Source: Cladocopium goreaui
Taxonomy: Eukaryota; Sar; Dinophyceae; Suessiales; Symbiodiniaceae
Length of the DNA: 64,000 nucleotides
Direction of reading: 5' to 3'
Assembly: GCA_947184155.2 (NCBI GenBank)
Contig: CAMXCT020001801.1
Span: 1 to 64,000 of the forward strand
The notes under the pieces: generated by a model
Databases searched by the model: none
Told to the model about the DNA's origin: nothing
What the model saw: only the letters and a program-made list of their open reading frames with translations
Shown here: piece by piece, positions 44,378 through 55,570 of the stretch
Numbering within the stretch: the stretch's first letter is position 1
Layout: each line of letters starts with the position of its first letter
Position numbers and translations under genes: made by a program

Positions 44378-45436
44378 CTGAATCGGCATCAGAAATCCGA
44401 AATCCATCAAACATCTCAGCATAGTTTCAGCACAGTCGTCATGTAGTGAAGGGTGCGACTATGTGCTACTGTATCTAACTCTATTCATTCTGGAAGGTAC
44501 AAGAAATAGGGAAATCCAAACAAACGGGATTGGACTCGAGCACCCGACTTCACATTTGAGTCAAGGAAAACATGTAGCCTGTCACATTCATCTCTAATCA
44601 AAAGCAAACATAATACATATTCATGTATGTATTTAGTATGACATATGTGATATTGTTATATTTATATATATGCATGGCAGATGGCATACTTCTCACAATT
44701 TGGCCTACAGTAGTTGGGGGAACACGTTGAAAATTCTAACCAATCTATGCGGCCAAAAGTGTCAATGGCTCGGACACGTCACTAACGTTGGGGATCGTAA
44801 CCCTCAAAGTGACAGTAGCCCACATCACTTGGAACCAGTCGTTTGGAATCAGTGAAACACATTCACTTTTTGTTGCTAATCCAAATGCAGAATAGACCTC
44901 ACCCACTGGTTGTCATGTGGGGCTACAGTTTCTCCATTAACCGTGCAGACTCACGTCCGCACGCTGAGGTGTCGTTGACGTGGTGGACAAATGCAAGGGG
45001 GTTGTTAAGGCGGAGTTCAACGTCGAGATCTGTTGAAACGGGCAATACTTATATAATGTTAGTAAAGCAATGCCAGAAACCATCCATATTTTGATTTGTA
45101 CCACACACAAAAATAGTATCTATTTTTTTGGATTTGGTAGACCTAGTGCTTTACTAACATTGGGGTGTTTTTTTTCTGTATTTATGTCTATTTTCAATTG
45201 CCGTACTTTATAGGGAATGTTCCATTTATGGGAAGGTTTCAGAACATGTTTCAGTGCAAAAATCATCTGCAAATGGGAGCTTTTGCGATCTGGCTTCAAA
45301 TAGATGCATATGTATATATGTACATATTTATATATGTATAATTGTATATTTATATAATATACAACATATGATTCCATCCCCCAACTCTTCGAAAACCGCC
45401 TCTGCATGTGCAGACATGTTGGTCCTTGGGAATCCG

Positions 45437-45530
45437 ATGCGAACCATGGTGCTGGTATATTTACCTACATGACTGCCCGAAGAAAATCACCCAGTCATGT
45501 AGGTAAATATACCAGCACCATGGTTCGCAT
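45437..45530. repeat. Perfect 38-bp inverted repeat with 18-nt loop
   Basis: Arms 45437-45474 and 45493-45530 are exact reverse complements (ATGCGAACCATGGTGCTGG... / ...CCAGCACCATGGTTCGCAT). No ORF in the arms. A very stable hairpin if transcribed. Confidence 0.95.
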
Positions 45531-45947
45531 ATGGGTATAACTACATTACAAGAACCCTGTCAGGGTAGTCTTGGAGAACTATGCTTACCAATCAACATTG
45601 AGGTCAAAGATGGTCAAAGGATAAAACATACCATGTGACCAATAAGCTTGAGTATCGCGCGGGCTCTTGGGTAGTATGGGCTCTACATGGCTCTACCTAG
45701 AAAGATCCGCTTTCCACCGGCACAATTTCTGGTGATGACTATTTCTGTTAGCTATTAATCACCTTAATCACCCCCCTAAAGTCATTAGTAAATTATAGTA
45801 AATTATACAAAATTGATGTCTTGCTAAACAAATTTCATTCAACTTCAGCTTTGCCTTTTTCGGATCTGTCTTCAACCCCGAAGCTTGGATGAAAAAAATC
45901 ATAGTCTTGGAGTCGGTTTCGAGGCAGCGGCCCGGCTCATCTCCTAC

Positions 45948-46014
45948 ATGAGCATGTCCCATGCGGCACATCGTCCGCAAATACCCAGAGAAGCATTGAA
46001 CAAATCGCGATCCC
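45948..46014 (-). CDS. Coding-like Cys-containing exon
   Basis: 67 nt (2+63+2). Acceptor AGTACCAG|GG, GT donor CTCAT|GTAGGA. Reads DRDLFNASLGICGRCAAWDM, then L. The CxxC may be structural. Not recognised. Confidence 0.45.
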
Positions 46015-46719
46015 CTGGTACTCCTTTTAACTTGCCTTAGCACGGAGCGTCACGTGGTAAGAACAACGACTCATAGCTACTCTGGGCGTTCAACCCCAAA
46101 GCCAGGATTTAAACATATTTAATCCTTTAGTACTTTAGTTCTATTCAATTTAAGTAGTATCAAAAAAAAAACACAAATATAACACGTTTCCAAATCTTGA
46201 TCCAGTAATCTGAAAGCCTTGAAAACCATGCAACTTGTGGATGTGTGACATATCTTTCGACTTCTGGCAAACTTTGTACTGTAAACATTGTAACCATCAA
46301 TCTACAGGAAGTCAATTGGCCACTGATCATGCAAAACTTGAGAATCCCCTTGTGGACTTCATACCCTTGAAGAGATTCAACCTCTGCTGATGGGAAGCCC
46401 ACACTTTCAGTGGGTACATCACTTGCCTATTTGCAGATTCTCCAGTTCATTTTAGCCATGCAAAACTACAGTGAACACCTGCAGCCTGCAGCATCCTGCA
46501 ACTAACCTGGTTTTAGGCACCGTCTTGTTGTGTTTTTTTCCAAGGGACGCCTTTTTTTCAACAAATCCAAAGTCTTCGAAATGTGAAGTCAACGCATCAA
46601 TGGGTGTGTCTGAACATGGGGGATATCACTGCTCAAAATTTTCGGGAAGATGTTGATAGTCGGACGTTGCAAGTCCCTTTTCACCCCCAAGTATGAAGCC
46701 TGGTAGATGGAACATCTAC

Positions 46720-46848
46720 TGGGTCGGCCACAGCTGTCGCATCAGAATCTGGGAACCCAAGTTCACCCCACGCCACATCGCAACGTGGCCCAGTGGCAGC
46801 CGGGGCATTGCCAGACCAAACATCCAGGCGCTGCTTGACATTCCAGGC
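46720..46848 (-). CDS. Coding-like exon, 43 codons
   Basis: 129 nt. Acceptor CTTAAAG|GCC, GT donor GACCCA|GTAGAT. Reads AWNVKQRLDVWSG...CDVAWGELGFPDSDATAVAD. GC-rich against its surroundings. Not recognised. Confidence 0.55.
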
Positions 46849-46964
46849 CTTTAAGTTTCTCCACCACTGAAGCCGCCTCCAACTGTGAAATCAAGGGGAT
46901 GGGGAAAGCAAGTGATGAAGATAGAATGGGATAGGAATCATGGAGACTAGTTGGATATCGATAT

Positions 46965-47035
46965 CATTGATATGTCATTGATATCATTGATATCATTTAT
47001 ATATATATATATTAATATATATATATAAACCAACA
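46965..47035. repeat. GATATCATT and TA-rich low-complexity tract
   Basis: TTGATATCATTGATATCATT followed by TATATATATATTAATATATA. Confidence 0.8.
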
Positions 47036-47356
47036 GCATGTGGGTTTGTCTCAAAACGGAAGTACCCCAATTGATGGCTGTGATTCACGAACAACTTGTT
47101 TTTTTCTTTTTAGGTCGAAACGTAGGGGCCAAAGGCACGCGCGAGGCATTAAAAATACGACGTTTTCACATCATACGAGTACTAGTTGGTTAATCAGTTT
47201 CCCTGCCATGGATCATAATCCCAATTAAACCAGGTAGTATAATCCCCTATTTCATAACCAATCATCATCAAGGGTATTTGTCCATAGGTTTTGTGGGTTT
47301 ATGGCCACCGGGTTTCGCATCAAAAATGGGTGTAGTCATAAGATGATGTAGTCATC

Positions 47357-47429
47357 CTGAAGTCTTGCATCGGCATTCGACGTTCAGACACCCTTCACCA
47401 GCTCTGAAGCCCAACCGGTCTTCCCAGAG
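47357..47429 (-). CDS. Coding-like Cys-rich exon
   Basis: 73 nt. Acceptor CTCATAG|CTC, GA donor CTTCAG|GATG. Reads LWEDRLGFRAGEGCLNVECR, then CKTS. Confidence 0.45.
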
Positions 47430-47744
47430 CTATGAGAAACTATCCTTGGGATAATCATTACTAGCCTTTTATCAACCGGTTTCCCAAAGAATGTATGTAG
47501 TTTCCCAGCTTTTCTCATACATTTTGCTGGGAAACTCTGATTGTAGCTCCCAACCGGCTCCCCTTAGCTCCCCACTAACCACCACTAACCACTGGTTAGC
47601 TGATGATAGACCATTTAGCCGTAAAAAACGGGGTATCAAGAATTGTTACCAATGATTTGCCATTGTAACATGGTTTCTAAAAAATATCTTTGCGATATAT
47701 GTTAGGATGACTATATATATATAATGCATATATATATATATATC

Positions 47745-47898
47745 ATGTATGTATGTATGTATGTATGTATGTATGTATGTATGTATGTATGTATGTATGT
47801 ATGTATGTATGTATGTATGTATGTATGTATGTATGTATGTATGTATGTATGTATGTATGTATGTATGTATGTATGTATGTATGTATGTATGTATGTAT
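47745..47898. repeat. (ATGT)n tetranucleotide microsatellite, about 38 copies
   Basis: Uninterrupted ATGT repeat for about 154 bp, flanked by TA tracts. Open in several frames (Met-Tyr-Val-Cys...), all artefacts. Confidence 0.97.
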
Positions 47899-48126
47899 AT
47901 ATATGTATATATATATATGTATATGTATGTATATGAGCTAAGTAGCCATATATATATATTATATTGCTATAATATGGCTATATTGTCATACGTACCTGGA
48001 AAGCATAGTGTACCACTTTTTTGGTGCGTCACAAAGTGCACCATTTTTGGTGTCACAACGGAGTCTTGTGGGGTGGGCAACCTCCAAGAAATGGTCACTA
48101 GCTCAAGTTGTGGACCATTAACTTAC

Positions 48127-48163
48127 AGGCAACTGACACGTTCCAGGTACCATGATGTAGCCT
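48127..48163 (-). CDS. Possible exon downstream of an intron-like MITE
   Basis: Lies between the right end of the family I element (TTTACCAG|AGGC) and a perfect donor GCCT|GTAAGT. Reads GYIMVPGTCQLP or WLHHGTWNVSVA, depending on which AG is used. Confidence 0.4.
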
Positions 48164-48269
48164 CTGGTAAACGTTTACATAACTATGGAAAATCACCCTG
48201 ATATTAATGGGTAAACCAACTATTTCTATGGCCATTTTCAATAGCAAACCGTTAGTTTACCAGAGGGTA
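48158..48269. mobile_element. Family I foldback element (introner-like) between coding-like exons
   Basis: TA|GCCTCTGGTAAACGTTTACATAAC ... AAACCGTTAGTTTACCAGAGGG|TA. On the minus strand its left end gives CTCTG|GTAAAC at the close of the coding-like exon 48261-48402, and its right end gives TTTACCAG before another coding-like stretch. Confidence 0.7.
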
Positions 48270-48402
48270 CAATACATTTTTCCTCCATCGAAATCCCATT
48301 TCAGTTCGTATGATCCAGGTCCTCCCGTTGCGTTGGTCGTTGGTTCTCCGTCCTCGTCCAGCAGACGATGCGTTTCGCAGCAGCCTGAGCGCTCGGAAGG
48401 CA
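48261..48402 (-). CDS. Coding-like exon ending in the MITE terminus
   Basis: 142 nt (2+138+2). Acceptor with pyrimidine tract TTTGGTCCTGGCCAG|TG, donor CTCTG|GTAAAC supplied by the family I element. Reads PSERSGCCETHRLLDEDGEP, then TTNATGGPGSYELKWDFDGG and KMYCTL. GC-rich. Not recognised. A plus-strand reading of the same island was considered and rejected. Confidence 0.5.
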
Positions 48403-49244
48403 CTGGCCAGGACCAAAGCAAAGGCAAAAGCCTCGGTGCTTGGTGCGGGCCCCACGGATCAGATCTCTGGTGTATAATCCATATTTATATGTATTATATA
48501 TATATAATTATATGGATAATCCATATAATCCCATATATAACTGGGGGTACAACCCGTTTACTAAGTGGGATGCACCCGCAAGGGGAGAAACAATGGCGCG
48601 AACACGAAATGAAACTGAGATCCAGAAAATTCAATGGTTCAACTCAACAAGTGTGCTAGTGGATGAAGAAATGAATGGGATTTCACCAACAACAATTGGG
48701 GATCCAACCTTCAATCCGAGAATACAGGGGAAGTTTTAAAGGAAACCAATAGCTGCTTTGTCCAAACAAAAAAATTAGGGGTGAAGCCTATATCCTGTAT
48801 CTTTTCACAGAGAATTGGGCACAATCATGGAGATTTCAACCAATAAAATGCTCCCATCCTAGTGGCTCATCATCCCAGCGAAAGGAAAACAAAGGAAAAC
48901 CCGGAGATTGACCCAGAAGTTAAATATGCAACCAGTTATTACCATTGAACATGCTGGAAGATAGGGTTTGTTCACTTCTATGTTACAGTAAAGTATAGCG
49001 ACCCCCGAAACAATACCAGTAAACAAAAACAATTGAAACCTGGAAATTCTGGGGAACACATCATTTATACAATCCTGGAAGCACTTGTTGGCATCTCTTT
49101 TTGTTGGGTTCTATATTATGTTAAGAGCGTCCCTGAATCATGAAAGGGTCACCCGTTGCGCCAGGAATGGAAATGGGAAGTGCATCCCATAACCATAGTA
49201 TAACCTACATGTCTACGACCTCTCTCTCTATATGTATTATTGCA

Positions 49245-49345
49245 CATGGAATGTAATTATATACACATATATCTATCTATCTATATATATATATTATTAT
49301 AACAATTATATAATTATATGATATTATATGCATAATATAAACAAA
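49245..49345. repeat. TA-rich microsatellite
   Basis: ATATATCTATCTATCTATATA and ATTATATAATTATATG blocks. Confidence 0.75.
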
Positions 49346-49399
49346 ATAAACCTGAAGTAGATAGTTTTAGTACATTTTAGTGACGACGTTTTTAAACAT

Positions 49400-49474
49400 C
49401 TCCCGGACTCGCCGAGCTGCGACTGCATCCGTTCCTCCTCCAGCATGGGCTGGATGGCTTCATACCGCGAGGAA
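49400..49474 (-). CDS. Coding-like charged exon
   Basis: Acceptor GGCTCGAG|T. Reads SSRYEAIQPMLEEERMQSQL, then GESGR. Helical and acidic. Donor uncertain. Confidence 0.45.
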
Positions 49475-50103
49475 CTCGAGCCTTATATGGGGGTCTTCAC
49501 CAGAAATCATGGCAGAAAGGATGGTTTTAGTATGATTAATATGTTCATAAGTGAGATATAGCTGATATAACACAATCTAATATATGGGCAGGAACAGAAC
49601 ACGTTCAAGAGTATCAAATCAATATGTGAATATGTGTCATATACGACTGTACTTGTAGTAGAACAAGAATAAGGAATTTGCTAAAAAAAATGTATATTAC
49701 GAAATAACATGAAATAACACAATTTTTCGGAAGTGGATGGACCCTTTTCCAGATTCGTAATTGTTGGAAGCCGTGGGAAGGTAGCAACGGTAGCAACCAC
49801 AAACCCGGGGAAATGACCGGACCAACAATGGATGATTCCCACCACCCTGCTGGGAGGATCAGCGTTCCTGAGCTAGGCTCTGTAAAGCTTGGCGAGGCAC
49901 TTCTGAAACACTCAAGATTATCCATGAATCAAAGTCTGAAATGCTACCAGCAACAACCACCAACCACTAATGTCACTAATGATATCTAATGATAGATGGT
50001 TTTCATAAACCCTTATTTTCATGATGGTTGGTTGCCAATAAACCCTCAGTGAATGTTGATGGTTAATAAACCTCGATCAAAAAAACACATCAACTCGCCC
50101 AGC

Positions 50104-50143
50104 CTCTCATCGGAGCGCTGCTCGTGGATGGAGATTGCAACTC
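50104..50143 (-). CDS. Coding-like microexon
   Basis: 40 nt. Acceptor CACAGCAG|GA, GC donor GATGAGAG|GCTGG. In phase 2/2 it reads VAISIHEQRSDE(R), similar in ending and phase to the DDR microexons. In phase 0 it reads ELQSPSTSSAPMR. Confidence 0.4.
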
Positions 50144-50212
50144 CTGCTGTGGAATCCCAGGGTCACCCGGAGACTATGCTGATCAATGGGCCATGGCTTC
50201 CATTGCTATGTA

Positions 50213-50224
50213 ACAAATGACATA
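50213..50224. other. Target-site duplication (left) of the LINE
   Basis: ACAAATGACATA, identical to 60944-60955. It directly adjoins the 3' A-rich tail of the element. Confidence 0.8.
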
Positions 50225-50499
50225 CTTTTTCACTTTCACTGGCGGACAAAGGTGCTATACCTTGCAGCCTAAGATGCAAATCTAATTGGGTGCCAAAAAT
50301 CTCTACCCTTGGAAATCTGGGAGCCAGACAGCATCATTGCGGATGTCTTGGCAATTACGTGCAACTTCGTGCACCCAACCAGACTGGGGAGACGGCAGTT
50401 CAGGTGGCGTACGCAGCAAACGGGCGCGAAGGTTGCGCATCAGTTGCTTTGCGATCGCACTGGCAAACCCAGCAGAGAGTCTGCTGGGATACTCTTTGT

Positions 50500-51210
50500 G
50501 ACATGACGTGCGAAAATTCCCCTCACTATCAACACCAATTGCATGGCTAGAAGGTCGTACTGCTTGCGGATCTGCATGTGCAAAGAGATCGCCCAGAAAA
50601 TGTGGCATCCTCAGCGCCAAGAGTCCTGTAGGCTTAACAGTCGAAGCCCCAAAGTGCCATTGCCCGATCTCGTGCAATTTGATGTCTGGATGACGTCGAA
50701 AAAGCCGTAGGATCGCGCTCTTCCAGATAGAAGGATGGTGTGGTTGGAGCGGAATACCGGGGTGCTCCTCAAGGTAAAGTCCTCCGAAGGCCACATGGCA
50801 CGCCAGCGTCCAAACTGTCTGGAGGAAAAATGCACTGCCAAGTCGTGTTCGGCGGAGCTCACGGAGTCGGCGGTGGTCCAAGCCGAAGAGCCTGAGCGCA
50901 GTGCGCAAAGGCCGCGGCCAGCGAACATGCTGCAGCTCCTGTGGTGGGTCCGTCCACCTTGCTGATGAGAAGGTCTCGCAAGGGTGCCCCGAGATCGTCG
51001 CCGCGATATAGCCCTGCATGTAGAGCTCTTCCAAACGCGCCCAAGTCTCGCCCTTGGCCTCCAAATTACCGAGGACGGGAGAGATCGCCGTATCCAGTGA
51101 TAAGATGGTGAACGAGATGTTGTGCTGCAAAGCCCATTGGTCCAACCAAGCGTGCAGGTCAGTGCTGCGACGACGTCCTGCAAAGAGGTGGACAATGATG
51201 AAGGTCGGTC
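50500..51210 (-). other. ORF2 C-terminal domain resembling C5-cytosine methyltransferase
   Basis: Order of motifs seen: IIVHLFAGRRR (51171-51203; like motif I, FxGxG), ILSLDTAISPVLG (acidic residue after a beta strand, like motif II), SGHPCETFSSARW (50955-50993; like motif IV, PPCQxFS, with the catalytic-type Pro-Cys), LYLEEHPGIP (Glu as in motif VI), and FGASTVKPTGLLAL (50600-50650; positioned like motif VIII FGVPQxRxR, but without its Arg pair). The changes from canonical motifs mean activity is uncertain. DNMT capture by dinoflagellate retrotransposons has been reported; whether this domain belongs to that group is inference. Confidence 0.5.
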
Positions 51211-51919
51211 GGGGTTGAAGCCCTCTCACATAGGGAACGTATGGGTCTGACGGCAAATCTTGCCATTGGACACGCTCCAAATCCTGATGCCACTTTTCCT
51301 GGTCATGGAATAGACGAGGCACAACTTGGAGAGGAACGGATCGTGGCCGTGCATCTCGCTGTGGAGGTCGGACAGGGCGATGCGGTTCCGCAGGGGGGGG
51401 CGGCTGCATTGCCGCTGCTAGCTGTCGATCAAGAGCTTGCAAGCGCCCCTCCAGCCAAAACTCATCGAACTCTGCAGCCAAGTCCGCATACTCCGCATCC
51501 AGATATGCTTCAGCGGCACCATCAAAAAGGTTGCCGATGATGTCCGGAAGCAGGTGACGCCCCCACAAAATGAAGACACGCGCCGTCCATGATTCAAATT
51601 CAGCAGGGAGCCGACATAGGACATCCAACCAACGATCTTGCGGTTTCTCAACTGCATCGATCCTGTGGTGCGCCTCTTCAAAATCGCGAAACCATGCCCA
51701 AGTTGTGGCCGACAAAAGGTCACCCAGCCTTTCGCCTGCTCCTTCGGAATCCTGAGGTTGCACGTAGTCAAAGAACTCAGTCTCTAAGGCAAGCTTGCGG
51801 GCTCGCAACTCAGCCAGGTGCTTGTCTCTGGCTGGGGGGCCACAACCATAGGGTCCAGCAGCAGGGAGTGCGTCCAACCTCGACTGTCCTTTCATAGCAC
51901 GTGGCAGGTGCTCCACTGC

Positions 51920-51993
51920 ATAGGAAACGGAGTAGCCCATCTGCTGGAGATACGCAATAGGAAACGGAGTAGCCCATCTGCTGGAGATACGCA
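51920..51993 (-). repeat. 37-bp exact tandem duplication breaking ORF2
   Basis: Two exact copies, 51920-51956 and 51957-51993 (ATAGGAAACGGAGTAGCCCA...). 37 is not a multiple of 3. The peptide AYLQQMGYSVSY is read in the upstream frame from one copy and in the downstream frame from the other, so the duplication alone accounts for the frame change. Confidence 0.92.
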
Positions 51994-52029
51994 AAGCAAG
52001 GGTTCGGTGCACCACTCCGTGGCATATAC

Positions 52030-52200
52030 GCAAGATGTTGCTGAAGACGCTGGGTATTCCACAAATAAGTCAAACATGCCGGGCAAGTTGCTGAATCAAG
52101 GAGGTGGTGCTCCAAGCTGTAAACACCATGCATCTTCCGTCTGTGAGTATGTACACCCTGAGGAGTGCTAAACCATTTGTTGCAGTCTGGACAGGGAAAA
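52030..52200 (-). other. C2H2 zinc fingers after the RT
   Basis: CPDCNKWFSTPQGVHTHRRK followed by MH gives CX2CX12HX4H (about 52130-52197). A second unit, CPACLTYLWNTQRLQQH (52020-52085), has CX2CX12H and a non-canonical last ligand. C2H2 fingers after RT occur in several LINE clades and may bind the nucleic-acid target. Confidence 0.75.
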
Positions 52201-52810
52201 ATATTTTCCTGCAAATTCAGCTGCAAAGGGTCAGGCTGGAAGGTAAAGGCATTGTTGCGGAGAATCTTAAAGATATCCGCATGCCATTGCTGGACTTCAT
52301 GCATCATGGCTTCCTGATAAAGATGTCGCTGGGCTGCTCGCCGGACTCTGGACTTCCAGCGGCCCTGATCTCGCTGCCAATAATCAATGAGCAATGTGAG
52401 GTCTTCGTCCAATAGCATGGGATCAGGCTCAGCTTCAACCCCGTGCATCCACTGCATGTCATACTGCAAGCCCACAAGCCAAGAATGCTCATGCTGTTCA
52501 GCTTCCGCATGAACCATCAATTGCAGGAACGCTGGACCATGATGAAAAACACGTTGTGCATAGGCTAGACGTTCAACAGCAATTTTGGCTCTAGGGTCAA
52601 GGACACCTGCATGGGTCAATAGTTGGCTGGTCGATTTGGTCGGAAGGGCCGGCCCATAGACGATCTTCACCATCCGAGCAACCGCATTCCGCAATTTGGC
52701 GATTTGTCGACCCGTAGGGGTGTGCCAAGAGCCAACTGCAAAGTAAAGCTTGGAGAGGATCAGCGAGCGAAAGAGTTGCAAACGCAATGGCAGAGGGAGA
52801 CGTCGATTGG

Positions 52811-52900
52811 CTAAAATCCGGCGGCGTATCTGATCAAACGCTGCCCTTGATGTCCCGATGCGGAACGAGATCTCTGCATCGAAGTGAAGAGGGTACCCAA
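52811..52900 (-). other. Frameshift in ORF2, RT thumb region
   Basis: The RT frame runs to HLGTLF and then gives an unrelated tail and a stop at 52811. The expected continuation (FDAEISFRIGTSRAAF, then RRRILANRRLPL) is in the next frame from about 52880 and runs through 52787 to 51957. A single-base loss or two-base gain near 52880 explains it. Confidence 0.8.
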
Positions 52901-52949
52901 ATGCCGGTATGAGGGAGTCATATGGACAAAATGTTCTTGACTATCAGAA

Positions 52950-54030
52950 AAGGCGTGCAAAGTCCCCGGCTGGGGTGTCAGCTGAAATCGCTTGCGCATT
53001 GCAGCAGACCCTGGCCCTCCAAAAGTTGCCACTATCCCAGTCTTACCCTTCGCCAAGTTGAGGATAAAGCCACGCTTGGCAAACTCCACCTGAACAAAGT
53101 CCAAGAGCTGCAGCATCTGTGGAACCAATTCCTCTGCACTCACAGTAAGGATGGGGACTGCAAGGTCGTCACTCCAGATGACCATGTCAATGTCCATGTC
53201 AAGGTGGGTCGCAAAGACAGTCGTGTGGCCTTGGGTATCAAGATACTTCTTCAGCTCTAAAGAGAAGTCGTACATGATGTAATGAAAAATCGCATCTGCC
53301 AAAGGCGAACCTGGTCTTGTCCCTCTATGGGTACGCAGGGTATCATGGCCATTGACCGTAGTCCATGTTGAATCATGGATGTTCCGCATGAGCCGGACCA
53401 AATAGGCAGGAGCACCCAGTTGTTCCAGAAGGCATGGCAAGGCCTGTCCGAGCTGGATTCTTTGTTGCGCATCGCTGCTCCACGCAAGTGCCTCCATGAC
53501 ATACTGCAGCTTGTCGTGATCGCCAATACCAACCACCATTTCTCGAATCAAGCAATGGAAGGCGGTCGTCAAATCAACAAAAAGGACACCAAAACTGAGA
53601 TTTTTGGCAGCTGCTGTTCGACCCGCAATCCTCAATGCCTGTGACCCAAAGAGAACTTCCTGTTGGCTAAAGCCTCCAAGTTGGCCAGGGAGTCGTTGTG
53701 GTGAAAGGAGCCCAATGATGCGCCTGCGCAGCAAGGAGTGAAAACTCTTGGCCAGCGTAGGGAGCAGTAAAATGCCTCGAAAATGTTGTGCCATCGTGGG
53801 ATGAACACGTTTCGGGATCAGGGCCATAGGACCTCCTTTGTATTGAAGGGGCTCCTCACCCCACATCCACATCTTCATCATCAGTGGAAAAGCATGCTCC
53901 GCCAGCTCTGCGGCATGGTTGTGGTACAGCGCCGATGATACCGGATCATGGCCTGTGGCACGCCCAGGTTTGTTCGCCCGCAAGGAGTGCTCTAGGTCAA
54001 AGAGGGTAGGTATGTCAGCAATAGTGGGCG
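52950..54030 (-). other. Reverse transcriptase domain
   Basis: Motifs in order: PMALIPKR (motif 1/2 region), QQEVLFGSQALRIA, motif A FVDLTTAF (about 53570), motif B RGTRPGSPLADAIFHY (about 53300), motif C IWSDDLAV (53165-53170, with the Asp pair) and LNLAKGKTG (motif D). The position usually Tyr/Phe-Ala before the Asp pair is Trp-Ser, which is unusual but keeps both catalytic aspartates. Confidence 0.9.
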
Positions 54031-54759
54031 GCTGGTCTTGTCGTGCTTTCACATGAGTACACTTGGCCTCTGCGAGGAGGTGACTGGGGTCAAGAATGCA
54101 ACCTGCTTCGAGGGAGGTGAAGTGCGGATTCCACTCCTCTTCAAGGGCCATAATTTTCAAAGGGTCAACAGCGATGCGCCGTTGCCGATACTTGGGCAGC
54201 GCCTTCTTGATTGTCTTCCAGAGGTCACGAGATTGATGCGGTTGAAGGAACTGAGCGCCTTCAGCAAGGACTTCCTGGAAGAATCGTACATCATCGGCTC
54301 GGCTTGACTTCGTGACAAGTCTACCCAAGTTACGAAATTCATGAAGCGCCTTGGCGATGAACTTGTCCTGGTCTGCTAGGATACGGTCGCCATCATGGGG
54401 CCAAACTGGTTGAAGCTCTTGGTGATCTGGAGTCACAGCCATACGCCAGTTGGCGAACAAGATTTGCAGGCATGTTGATCTCTGAAGGTCATTGGCTTCT
54501 CGAAGAGCCGATCGCCACTGGCGCTTAGCTAAAACAAGGCTCCATGTTTCATCTGACATAGTCTTCTTCAGCCGTGTGGGGCCCCTTGAAGTGGATCTGG
54601 GAAGGCACGCTACGATCTGCTCTTGTAGTTGTCGGGCTTGCGAATGGACGTCCAAGCCAGGTGCAATCGGAGCATAATTGCGCAGAGGTCCAAGATCAGC
54701 TGTTTCTGCCCGAAGCTTCTGGATGGAGTGGTGGCGTGCAGTAGTGGTCTTCTGGAGGT

Positions 54760-55570
54760 CCATATGCAGGCGAACCAGAGCAGCTCGATGATCTTCGTGA
54801 TGAAGCGAGACATCAATGTCATCTGGGAGCCATGATTGGCAACTGGTGGCTGGCCATGCAGTGGGTAGGGCAATATAGTCATTCCGTGTCCATACTCCTG
54901 AATGATGCCGCCAGGTACCAGTTTCTCCAGTGTGGCAGTCAAATGAACAAGGAAGCCATAGCCCTTGCGCTCTCACAAATGAAGTAAAGGGAATCGCTTT
55001 GTCACCTCCAGTCTCTGCCCCAACATGGCCAATGCAATGGCATACATCATCTCCAACCTTTGCATTCGCATCAACCATCAAGACAATCGGCCAGTCACGA
55101 AGCACCAAGGGAATTGCATCACTGAGGGCTGCCCGCCAAGCTTCGATCTCAGATAGAGCGTATCCCGAATGTGGAGCATGGCCTGCAATGAGGACACAAC
55201 GAAGCCATGGTGTCTTCAAGCGCAGGATGACATATCGCGCAGTGGCCACAACAAGGGAAACATCTTGGGCAGTAAAACAGAGGTCATGTTGCTGTCCACT
55301 TCGATCGGTGTAGTATCCATATGGAATAACAGTGCTGATAGCAATGAGGACGCCGTGGTGCCCTTGCGGAGTTGCATCACCCTTGAAGACTAGGTAGTCA
55401 AGAAGGGTCTTGCTGCACTGCCTGAGACGAGTCTCTTGCAGCGCAAAGATACAAGTCCGGGTGTCACGAAACTGCTGAAAGACAATTTGCTGTCTAGTAG
55501 GGCCAGTCAGGCCAAGGTCGCCATCATCAGCTTTGTGTGCTGAACGCAAGGTCAGCACATTGCATGTGCC
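54760..55570 (-). other. APE-type (EEP) endonuclease domain
   Basis: FGTCNVLTL (Asn), ALQETRL (catalytic Glu), IAGHAPHSGY, VDANAKVG (Asp/Asn), TRNDYIALP and HHEDHRAAL (catalytic His) appear in the usual order. The full catalytic set seems present. In LINEs this domain nicks the target DNA to prime reverse transcription. Confidence 0.88.

Noticed and set aside
47724-47941. Open frames of Met-Tyr-Val-Cys repeats
   Set aside because: Direct translation of the (ATGT)n microsatellite.
48319-48469. Plus-strand exon reading of the GC-rich island (SSLSARKALARTKAKAKASV)
   Set aside because: The minus-strand reading has a stronger acceptor with a pyrimidine tract, a more protein-like composition and the same orientation as the neighbouring exons.
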